64,000 nt of DNA from Rusavskia elegans. Its lineage: Eukaryota > Ascomycota > Lecanoromycetes > Teloschistales > Teloschistaceae. The position numbers and the translations under genes were made by a program. Shown here piece after piece: positions 39,437 to 48,942 of the stretch. Location: NCBI GenBank assembly GCA_011316305.1, contig SAUG01000056.1:310001-374000 (forward strand), written 5' to 3'. Numbering within the stretch: position 1 is the stretch's first letter; every line of letters starts with the position of its first letter. The notes under the pieces are model-generated. The model was not told the DNA's origin, made no database searches, and was given only the letters and a program-made list of their open reading frames with translations.

Positions 39437-39845
39437 TATTATATCTACGACTCTATAGCGGTTTCCTAAAAGGATTAGTTAAATAAACGAGCCTAATTAT
39501 CTATAGCCGCCTATAGCTACTATAGCCGCCTTTTCTAATAGAACTTTTAATAGACGGCTATCTATCGGCTTTTATAGCTACTTTTATTATATATATCGCT
39601 TATTACTTCTATAGATGGTTTTTTTTATTAGTTATTAATATAATTATTAAATACGTATCTACTATTTTTTTTTAATTATTTTATAATAAAGATACCTCGT
39701 AATATTATAACCGTACTTCTACGGCTATATAGGATTAGTTATAATAATCTATATTAGAATTTCTTTACTATTTAGTAGCTCGGCCTACGTCTACGGCTGT
39801 AGCTAGGCTCGAACGTAACGCCTTCTGATATACAGGGACGTTATA
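39437..39845 (+). repeat. 3' LTR, nested family A element
   Basis: Starts TATTATATCTACGACTC and ends GGGACGTTATA. It matches the 5' LTR along its length with transition differences. Confidence 0.9.
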
Positions 39846-42800
39846 TAAATAATATTATAATTGAAAACCGATATCTATTATCGAATATTAGTAAACTTTA
39901 AAATAGACTTTCTAGAACTCGATATTTTATAAAATTCGACCTTTAAAGAGTATATAACCTTATATAGATAAAGACCGGAAAAGAATAGAAAATAGCTTTT
40001 CGAATACGGTATAGTTATTATAAATATATAGTTATACTATTCGAGTTTATAAACGCTCTAGTAACCTATTAAAATATAATTTATAATATATTTAGAAAAT
40101 ATCTAGATATATTTATTATTATTTATTTCGATAATATTGTGGTTTTTTCTAAAATATTCGAAAAATATAAATAATACGTTAGTAAAATTTTTAAATATCT
40201 AGAAGGGAACGACTTACGCTTTAAACTAGAAAAATACGAATTTTATAAAAAAGAAGTTAATTTCCTAGAATTTATTATAAAGCGTAATAGACTATATATC
40301 GATTCTAGTAAATTAAAAGCTATTATAGAATAGAAGACGCTAATAAATATTAAGAAAATCTAAAACTTTTTCGAATTTATAAACTATAATTAAAAGTTTA
40401 TAAAAAACTATTTTAAAAAAGCTCTTATTCTAATAGTTTTAATAAAAGATACTATTAAATAGTATTAGAGAAAAAGAAAATAGTAAATATTCGAAGATTT
40501 TTAAAAAAAATATATATATAATCTAGTATTTAAAATATTCGATTTAAAGAAACTATTAAAAATAGAAATAGATTTATTAGATCTAGCTATAGATATATAC
40601 CTTCTATAATAATATAATAGTAAATTGTACCTAGTAGTATATATATTTAGAAAATTATTACTAGCGAAATAGAATTACGATATTTATAATAAGGAACTAC
40701 TAGCTATAGTAGTTATACTAGAGTAATAGAGAGTATATATTAAAGGATTACTAGAATTAATAATCTTTATTAATTATAAAAATAATCTATATTTTATAAT
40801 AATAGAATAATTTAATAGAAAATAAATACGATAGTCTAAATTCTTCGATTAATATAAATTTAAGATATACTATACCTTAGATAAAGAAAATAGAAAAATA
40901 GATATTTTAAGTCGGAGAAATAATTATATAAAAATAAAAGAAGTTTTTAATAATAGTATCTTTAAGATTAATAAAAAAAATTACTATTAGTAAATTAGTA
41001 TAAAATAAATAGAACGCTATATATATTAAAAGACGATAAAAAATTATTTTCTATTAAAAAAGGAAAACTATAAATACTAGATAATAAAATCGATAAATAT
41101 ATTAAAAAGTACTACGATAGAATACTATAAAGGTATCCAGGCGTAATAAAGATAATATAACTTTTATAATAATGCTACTAGTTTTCTAATATAAAGTAAT
41201 ATATTAAAATATATATTGAAAAATATTTTAGTTATTAATAAAATAAGTATAATATATATACTCGTTATAGAAAGATCTAATATTAGGAACTACCGGATTT
41301 ATTATAGAAAAAAGTTATATTAGACTTTATTATTAAATTCCTAAAATCGAAAGATCTAATAATAAATATAGAATACGATTTATAATTTAATATAATAGAT
41401 AGATTTATAAATTATATCTACGTAATTCTATTACGAGGAAACTTTATAGTAAAATAACTTAGATTTATTATCCTAGATCGATTATTTCGATACTACGGAC
41501 TACTAGGAGTATTAATAAATAATAGAGATAAGCTCTTTACTTTAACCTATTAAAAAACCCTTATTCCTTTAATTAATATAAAGCTAAAAATATTAATAGC
41601 TTTCTATCCGATTATAGATAGATAGATAAAATATATTAACTAGACTTTAGAATAGTACCTATAGTACTTTATTAATAACGTTTAAAATAATTTAATTTTA
41701 CTTTTACTAATAGTATAATTAGTATTTAATATAAAAGAATAAGTATAATAAAAGAAATTCCGTTCTACGCCGAAAATAGGAAAAATTCGAATCTATTTAA
41801 ATAACCTCTATTATATATATTAGCGGAATTAGTAATCTAAAGAGTTAATTTTTAGAAAAAAATCTATAGAAATATCCTAAAGATATAGAAATACTCGGAT
41901 AATTATTAAAATAAAAAGCGAAAAATAGTATTTTAGTTAAAGAAAGGAGATAAGGTATATCTTTTTATAAAGAACTTAAAAATAAAGACTTTAAATAAGA
42001 AATTTAACTATATTAAAATCGGACTATTTTTAATTAAAGAGATTAGAGGACTTTAGAACTTTAAATTCGATTTATCTAAAGATATTAAAGTATATCCGGT
42101 ATTTTATATATCTCCTTTAGAACTAGTCGACCCCGGAACGCTATTATAATAGATATTTAATTTCGAAATATAGGAAGAAGATACCTTTATAGTTAAGAAA
42201 ATCCTATAGTAAAAAGGTTAAAACTATCTAATTAAATAGAAAGGTTATCCTATTTCGGAAAATATTTAAAAATCTAGAAAATATTTAGTAAACTACTAGA
42301 AAGCTCTATAATAGTTCTATTAAAAAAAGTTAAAGAAATTATCGACTAGCTAAAGTCGCTAGATAGAATAATCTGCTCGGAAACTATATTAATAAAAAAA
42401 TCTAAATCGACGGAAAGAATCGGATCCGTATTATCTATATATTTTAATTTTTTAATATTTTATAGCTTACTATTAACTATAATACGCTACTCTTTTTTAA
42501 TATAATCTAATTAATAAAATCGACGCGACTACTTTATATACGTTTTATATAATTCCTTTTTTAACTTTTTATATTTATTTTTAAAACGACGCTAACGCGT
42601 AGTATCTAATAGAGTAAAATTATAAAGATAAATTTATTTTATATAATTTATATACTTTTCGGAACCTTCGCCGATATAATAGGATTTCTCTAACTAGAAA
42701 TAATTCCGATAAAAACGTATAGCTAATATACTAATATCTAATAATAGGATTTTCTTATAATATTTTTTAGTTAATAACCTTTTTTTTTATCTATAAAAAC

Positions 42801-42848
42801 AAAGGATAGATAGTTTTTCGAAACGAAAAATTAAAAGAAAGGACCTAG

Positions 42849-43340
42849 TATTATAAATATAGGCGGCGTATATTAGGAAACGCGGTAGTATTTAGTATAG
42901 CGCTAGATTTTCTATTACGCCTCGATAGGTAAAGATATATAGGACGAACTAGGTATTAGTACTAGTAAGTATTTTAATAGTTTTAGTAAATAAATACTAT
43001 AAATACTATGAATTTTAGTAGTTTTAGTAAGTAAATATTATAAGTACCTTTAATCTTAGTAGTTTTAGTAAGTAAATACCCTAAAATAAAGATATTTTAG
43101 TTATTTTAGGTTATAAATAATCTAAGTAGTAGAGGATTTTATTTACCTATATAGATCCCGAATTCGACGCCTTTATAGCTCGTATTTAATTTATTAGTTA
43201 TCGCTATATACTATTCTAGTAATCGAATTAATTTATTTTTAATTAATTTAAATAATTACCCGTTATACCTCCGTTTATAGATATACTAATAAGTCTAACT
43301 AATTCTTGGAAATACCAGACCTCCAAATAGCCTTATAATA
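42849..43340 (+). repeat. 3' LTR of GY1 (492 bp)
   Basis: Starts TATTATAAATATAGGCGG (TG to TA) and ends CCTTATAATA, directly followed by the TACTT duplication. Same length as the 5' LTR, with transitions throughout. Confidence 0.92.
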
Positions 43341-43345
43341 TACTT

Positions 43346-45945
43346 TAACGACCTACGACAAAGCTTATAGTATATAGTCCGCTATCGTCGAATAAGTTTA
43401 GATAATACTATATCCCGCGGCTAGAATATAATACGCGGCTGAAATACAAATCAGTTTAGAATAAAGAGATCGTAGTATAATAATCCGTAAACTAACCGAT
43501 AGAAAAGCCGGAACGGATCTTTCAAGCCCGAAGAAAAAGAGATAGAACTATATTCGATTTAGATTAATTCTATTATCTCTGGTTCAATTTTATCGAAAAG
43601 TTTCCAATACTAGATAGTAAAGAATCTAATACGTTCGGAACTATAGCAAACTGATATACAAAGTAATTTTCTAGTATCTAATAAAATATATATCTTTAAT
43701 TATTTATTTTGGTTTTAGTATCCGGTAAACCAGTGGTTCGATAAGTAAATTAAACGTTAGTATACCAGTATTAAATATACGGTAGTAGAATTTATATTCT
43801 AATCTAGTTAATATAAATAACGGTTCTTTCTATAGAATTTTAATTTAAATTTACTTAGTAATATAATATATCTTTCTACCGATAATTTAACGTAGAAATT
43901 TTTATAAATAAATATACCTCGCAGTTATCATTTCTTTTTCTTTTACTAGTAATATAAACTTTATAATACCCCTCGTAAGTACTATAATTTACTAAAAGTT
44001 CTTACGTATATATATACTTTCGTAATAGCTATAGCTATAAACTAAACCAGACGGTAGTATATTTATAATAACTATATCTACTCGCGTAGTCGTCGACTAC
44101 TTTATTATAGCTAGAGTAATCTATTTCGACTTTAATTTAAATCTTTTCTTTACCGCCTTTAAAATACGCTATCCGACTTTCCTACTTTCTTTTAATCTAA
44201 TCGACTAGGTAAAGCTTCTAGCTATAGTAGCTAGCGTACTATTTAGTAATCTTTTTAAAGCTAGATAGGCTAAAGTATACTTTAATAGCTTAGCGGAATA
44301 TTTAGATACGGGTTATATAATGAATACGGCTAATACGATAAATATAGATAATTACTTCGCAGTATAGTAGATAGATATAGCGGAAATATTAAATGCTTTT
44401 GATTATTTATAACGTCGAGAAAGGACTGAATATATAGTATTTAAATATAGTAAAGGATTCGTAATCGAATAAAAAAAAAATAGTCAAATAGAAATAATTA
44501 ACTGCGCTATAAATCTTGCCTAACGAATATACTTTTAACTGTGAAAATTTCTTTACACGTGAAATACAATAATCGTTGCCGTATATAACGTTGATGAAAT
44601 ATATATAAACTCAATATAATTCCAGATAGAAACTTTTCAAAAGAATAAAATATATATTACCTGTATGGATTTCTAGAAATTTAGTTAAACCAGCGATTAC
44701 AGGAAGCCTGTTACTTTTAAACGTCAGTCGCAAGCGAGTGTAATACTCGACGATACGACGCCAGTAAAATCCCAGAAGACTTTTAGACTATTACTTCTAA
44801 ATAAAATGCTAATTAATCGTCTAAAAGTTAATATCGCGGAATTTATAATCAAAGCTATACCCCAGCGGCTTATATACGGATGCCCTTTTTTCAGCACACT
44901 CCTAGAAAAAGCCTTATACGGACGCGTAAAGTATCCTTCGCGACAAGATACGCTCTCGCAGAATCTAGGCACGAGAGCCTAATAATTTTCTCCCCAGTCG
45001 CGGCGAATTACTCGCCCGAATAATAGAGCTGGTGCTATCTCAAATTCGGATCTAAGCCTCCTAAAGAGACATCCTTCCAGGCTGTTAGATACACTGCTTG
45101 CCGCTATAGTCAGCCATAAATTTCTATATACATCGCTCATTTTGCTTCCTTCGATTGTCCAATCATTATTGTTTTCCGCTGTCGGTTAAATAATATATAA
45201 GGAATCGATCCAGAGGTATCTCTTTCCAAGCTGCCGAGTTATCCAGACAGCGTCCTTAAATATCTTAGGCAACGCTGCGTCTGAAAATCCAGCAAGTAGA
45301 GATGGCATATTATCGAGTGTCAAGACCATGTTGCCGTCATAACGACCGCCCCAGCAATAGCTCAGAGTAATATAGTCTGCATATCGTCCTCCTGCGAGAA
45401 TAAGGCAACAAAGACTATCTCCTGGATCATCCGGGGCTCCCACGTCAATCACACGAGTCGGAAGTGGTGGGGCTCCAGCAACGTTGGCCCTACGATGGGT
45501 TTAGCAGGAGCCCTTCAAGCTTCACAATTTGCCCACCATCGAAAACAGGAATAACGTCAGATTCGATATCGCATAGTTGCAGTATCCCCTTTTCAGTAGA
45601 GCACTTCACCAGCAGCTCTTCATCTTCCGTCAGGTGGAGCCCAATGTCACTGACCGAATATAACATCCAATGCAAAAGGGGACGTGTGGTGGCTTGGTAC
45701 ACTAGGTGGCAGTATATAACGCGGCAGAGTGGATATCTCTCCGACGAATCATAGATCCGGTGGAAACTACCAATAGAAAAGAAAGTCGGGCTAAGAATTT
45801 CGCCGAAAGAGTAGCGAAACTTGAAGAAATCATAATTGAGCTTCGAACAAGTGGAGCAGCGAGTAGGCTCTAGAGGTTCAGTCGCCTTATCCATGTCCTC
45901 GCTGTTTGATTTCTCGTCGGTATACCTTTTCCGACTTAGGTGCAT
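43346..45945 (-). pseudogene. HET-domain (heterokaryon incompatibility) pseudogene, split by repeat R
   Basis: HET proteins trigger cell death after fusion of incompatible fungal strains. On the minus strand the N-terminal zone (45945-45490) reads RCSTCSKL and SFHRIYDSSERYPLCRVI. After a frame change comes the usual lead-in PPLPTRVIDVGAP, then the HET core: DYITLSYCWGG (45374-45342), LPKIFKDAVWITRQLGKRYL and WIDSLYII, followed by a stop at 45186-45188 (canonical WIDSLCIIQ: Cys to Tyr, Gln to TAA). Next is EGSKMSDVYRNLWLTIAASS. A frame change near 45.0 kb leads to SRA(stop)ILRERILSRRILYASV, ECAEKRAS and RIVEYYTRLRLTFKSNRLPV. Repeat R (43695-44645) then interrupts; beyond it DIYFIRY, stop, KITLYISLL fits the next HET segment (Y-x-x-G-x-W, LLW). 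GY1 bounds the left side. ATG at 45945 is the first ATG of the open frame; MDKATEP further in is an alternative. Confidence 0.88.
43695..44645 (+). mobile_element. repeat R, copy 2 (951 bp), inserted in the HET pseudogene
   Basis: Head TTTAATTATTTATTTTGG and tail block CCAGATAGAAACTTTTC. The 13-bp flanks are TAAAATATATATC (43682-43694) and TAAAATATATATT (44646-44658), equal apart from the last base. The R frame is readable at about 44.09-44.36 kb: VVDYFIIARVIYFDFN, FFTAFKIRYPTFL, VKLLAIVASVL, AEYLDTGYIMNTAN. It cuts the HET gene after the codons for EIHTG. Confidence 0.85.
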
Positions 45946-46265
45946 GCAGAACCTCGTATTGTTCACTCAAATTTGACGAATGTCTATCTCTGTCATTCTG
46001 GACTTCGTGGTTTGAATAGATACGTGATGCAGTTGAATAGTAGTTACAACTGCGCCGCCGGCCGAAGTTTGAGGGGGATATGTCGTGAGGCATTTACTGT
46101 TGCCTCGTTTAAGCAAAACCTGCTGCCTGAAGCTGAGTCAGCACTCCACAGCCTTACCATACAAAGTTTCCATCTCAGCTTCACCTGAAGGTCTAAGCAC
46201 TGACTATTAGATACGTTGTGAATGTATAATACGAGAAAGTGGTCATTTACTTTTACGATTTGAAA
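45946..46265. other. 5' flank of the HET pseudogene
   Basis: Normal-composition DNA upstream of the minus-strand HET gene. Short open frames on both strands (46093-45887 minus, 45940-46188 plus) overlap the HET 5' end and carry no recognised motif. No clear promoter element. Confidence 0.4.
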
Positions 46266-46985
46266 AGATATACTGTAAACCTCAATCAGACCTTAAATAC
46301 CTACTAAAATTAAGTTAATCGTAAAACTCCCGTTTTAATATAATTTTAAAGGTTTATAGTTATAAACCCGGTTTCGCTAGTTTCCGTAGTAAAATTATTA
46401 TTATTTAATTCGCTAAAAATTAAAAAGTCGACTATTTAATTCTATCTAAGTATTAATTTTAGCAGGTTACGTTATTTATTTAAAATATTAAAAGAAAAAA
46501 TTTTAGCGAAAAGATAGCCAGTATTTAATTAATTAATATTAATTCTAGCTTTTTATTTCGGCTACAAAGTTAAAGGGATATATAAACTTTAATCAGATTT
46601 TAAATATCTACTAAAATTTAATTCATCGTAAAATTTTCGTTTTAATATAATTTTAAAGGTTTATAGTTATAAATCCGGTTTCGCTAGTCTTTATAGTAAA
46701 ATTATTATTATTTAAATCGGGAAAAATTAAGAGATCGACTATTTAATTCTATCTAAATATATATTTTAATAGATTATACTATTTATTTAAAATACTAAAA
46801 GAGATTATTTTAGCGAGAAGATATTTGGTATATAACTAATTAATATTAATTCCAGATTTATATTTCGGCTATAAAGCTAAAGAGGTATATAAACCGTAAT
46901 CAAATTTTAAATATCTATTAAAATCAAGTTAATCGTAGGGCTCCCGTTTTGGTATGGTTTTGAAGGTTCACATATACCAATACGG
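46266..46985. repeat. 307-bp tandem repeat, about 2.3 copies, RIP-graded
   Basis: The landmark AATCAGA/AATCAAA recurs at 46284, 46591 and 46898, exactly 307 bp apart each time, and whole units align without indels. Units differ by transitions. The final part-unit (about 46935-46985) keeps CGTAGGGCTCCCGTTTTGG where unit 1 has CGTAAAACTCCCGTTTTAA, so the outer edge is essentially unmutated and the central copies are mutated. No coding frame. Confidence 0.85.
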
Positions 46986-47253
46986 CAATACCAATTCGTC
47001 CATGGAAATAGAGGCGGATCCGAAGACGTTGTCTCACTCTAATGTTCAAATCTCTGATTTCTGCTATCTCGCGTTCGCACCTATAGCTTAGTAGATGGGG
47101 CGTGCTGAACGCAAGATGAACTTGTTTATATATAATGATTCATTATTATATTGTACTGCAATCTTGGTATTGAGCAAGATGCACGCTCATCAGTAAGATA
47201 GTAGCCATAAAGCCGAGATTCGCTGAGGGCTACGGGTTGTCGATTCGCTCTGA
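46986..47253. other. host island DNA, no gene recognised
   Basis: Near-normal composition with a short AT-rich run at 47130-47155. It could be the 3' flank of the minus-strand frame that ends at 47254. Confidence 0.4.
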
Positions 47254-47685
47254 TCAGCTGGAAAAACTCGCAGCGCCTACCATCAACGCCCGCCGCCGCC
47301 CTCGGGGGACACCCCCCTTACCCTCTCCCTTCAACCTACCCATCATATAAACAATCCAAGCCACCAACCCCTTTACCATCCCAAAAGTAACCGGATCATA
47401 CTCCCCCTCATCGTCTCTTCTAGTAGACCTGAGATTTATAAACCAAACCCCCGTCACCGGTAGCAAAACCGAAGTCGTAAACCATAGCCTAAACAGCAAG
47501 CAAAAAGCGGACGTCAAGAGCGCGAAGAGATCATGGTGGTTTGAAGGCAGCGGAAAGGATTGTTGGGGGTTGACTGGAGTGTCGAGAGTGTTTTGAAGGG
47601 GTTTCGTGGTGGGGGAACAGGAAAGTGATGACTCAGCGCCCGACCAATCAGTGAATGACCATCCGACACCCCTCCCGTATTCGTA
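47254..47685 (-). pseudogene. possible membrane-protein remnant or exon
   Basis: A 144-codon minus-strand frame is open from just after a TGA at 47686-47688 to TAA-type stop at 47254, with no ATG before the last third. The N-terminal half is Ser/Pro-rich (SCSPTTKPLQNTLDTPVN). Then come two hydrophobic segments, LFALLTSAFCLLFRLWF to VTGVWFINL and FGMVKGLVAWIVYMM, separated by the charged RSTRRDDEGEYDP, and a basic tail (GGVPRGRRRAL). This layout suggests a small membrane protein or the last exon of one. An ATG in a favourable context at about 47535 opens only a six-codon frame. I do not recognise the family. Confidence 0.35.
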
Positions 47686-47830
47686 TCAAATACTCGACGT
47701 CTTTCTTGCGTTGCATTTTGTCAACAGAGCCAGACCAATACCACGCTCCCTCGGTCGCTGGTAACAATCACTTCTCTATAGCTTCCAACTCTTTGAATCA
47801 CTCGGAGCAGACTATCTGCCTAAAATATAC

Positions 47831-48274
47831 GTTTGAATCTATTTCTACGGTAATAATAATAATAAATATAAATTTAGTTATCGAATTTTAGCTATATAAA
47901 ATCGACGTTAATTTACCGCTATCTATAAAATTTACTTCGTTAAAATTCTATTAGAAGCAGCCAAATTGTTTTTCTTTTAACGATAATAACTATTTCGACT
48001 GCGATTTATTTTAGAAAAACTAATCTAAATAATTCAACGTTTTATTTAATTAGAAAACTTTAAAAACGCAAATAAAATAATTATTTTAGCGACGCTAGCG
48101 AACCGCTACTATTTTCTTTTAAACGTATTCGATTGATAATAGAAACGTTATAAAATAAAAATTTAATATTATAAATCGATTTGATATAGTAATAATAGTT
48201 TGATATTTTTATATAGATAGAGTATTTTTCTATAAATAAACGAATAAAACGGAACGCTAGATCTAATCGAATAA
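47831..48274. other. RIP-degraded AT-rich DNA, no gene seen
   Basis: Composition falls sharply after about 47830, marking the right edge of the host island. Nothing recognisable. Confidence 0.5.
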
Positions 48275-48705
48275 TTTAATTAATTTGGTTATAATTTTCA
48301 CGTCCGGTAAATCAAATATACCAATATCGAATATACGATAATAGAATTTATATTTTAGTTTAATTATTAAAAATAACTTTCATTTAGAATATTAATTTAA
48401 ATTTAATTAGTAATATAACGTATTTTTTTATCGATAATTCAACTAATATAGGAGTTTTTATAAATAAATAAATTTTATAGTTATCTCTTTTTTTTCTATT
48501 TTATCTATTAATAATATATATTTAAAAGCTTCTACGTCCGTAAATATTTCTATAATAGCTACAGTTATAAACTAAACAAACGATAGTATTTATATCCGTA
48601 ATAAATATATCTTTCCGCGCGGTCGTCGACTATTTCGTTATGACTAGAATAATCTATTTCGATTTTAATCTAAATCTTTTTTTTACCGACTTTAAAACGT
48701 ATTAT
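48275..48705 (+). mobile_element. repeat R, copy 4, left half (split by GY2)
   Basis: The R head (TTAATTAATTTGGTTATAA, partly deleted) leads to the R coding part GTCGTCGACTATTTCG and ends in the middle of the FKTRYP codons (TTTAAAACGTATTAT). The sequence resumes without loss at 62353, after GY2. Joining the two sides at the duplicated ATTAT restores the R order exactly. Confidence 0.85.
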
Positions 48706-48942
48706 TATAAGCGCTAAATACGTTATATAGGCTTTGAAAATATAATTAAAACGTTTAGAGACGAGACTTGCCGTCTAGTCGCTAGAGCGTTACTAGCGTA
48801 TTAGATCTCGATTTTTCCCCGCTTTTTTTTTCCTTTATTGTTAGACTATATTCTAGTCTTTCTAGAATATGAATGAGTTCTATTATATATCTTTTATACA
48901 GTCAATAATCATCTACTATTCTAGAAATATATCTATTTTATA
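48706..48942 (+). repeat. 5' LTR of GY2 (237 bp)
   Basis: Starts TATAAGCGCTAAATACG and ends ATCTATTTTATA. It shares GAGACGAGACTTGCCGTC and AGTCGCTAGAGCGTTACTAG with the 3' LTR, apart from transitions. Confidence 0.88.

Larger units (their letters stand above)
36508..39845 (+). mobile_element. family A LTR element, complete copy nested in GY1 reverse transcriptase
   Basis: 410- and 409-bp LTRs and a perfect 5-bp duplication TAAAT (36503-36507 and 39846-39850) define a 3338-bp insertion directly after the YRKLN codons of GY1. The internal 2.5 kb carries one gag-like region with a decayed CCHC knuckle at 37613-37665 (AYYLYKKTGYLKRNYL). I find no reverse transcriptase, RNase H or integrase signature. 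This suggests a non-autonomous, gag-only LTR element that depends on another element's enzymes. Confidence 0.9.
33846..42500 (+). pseudogene. GY1 gag-pol remnants (knuckle, RT, RNase H, integrase, chromodomain)
   Basis: The knuckle at 34727-34770 reads YYNYSKLGYFARE followed by Tyr: a CCHC with every Cys and the His changed to Tyr. Reverse transcriptase: FKKDGIFRLYINYRKLN (about 36.45-36.51 kb), continuing after the insert with ENRYLLSNISKL, VYNLI-I-IKTGKE and the active-site region YFDNIVVFS (40124-40150, ancestral DD now DN). RNase H: YIFRKLLLAK and NYDIYNKELLAIVVILE (about 40.62-40.78 kb). Integrase: RYPGVIKII then YIEKYFSYQ (zinc-binding part) and EYDL-FNIIDRFINYIYVILL (core, about 41.36-41.43 kb). 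Chromodomain: DTFIVKKILQ, NYLIK-KGYPISEN, near 42175-42310. Chromodomains of this kind bind methylated histone H3 and bias insertion to heterochromatin. The frame is broken by many stops; no product is possible. Confidence 0.88.
33354..43340 (+). mobile_element. GY1: complete Ty3/gypsy chromovirus, RIP-inactivated, with nested family A element
   Basis: Two 492-bp LTRs bound the element, which is flanked by a perfect 5-bp duplication TACTT (33349-33353 and 43341-43345). The internal order is CCHC knuckle, reverse transcriptase (split), RNase H, integrase and chromodomain, all on the plus strand, which is the Ty3/gypsy order. Removing the 3338-bp insert leaves about 6.6 kb, a normal size. Every domain carries C-to-T or G-to-A type stops and substitutions. 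A purine-rich tract lies just before the 3' LTR (about 42823-42843). Confidence 0.93.

Noticed and set aside
45464..45754. Plus-strand open frame of 96 codons
   Set aside because: Antisense of the HET N-terminal zone.
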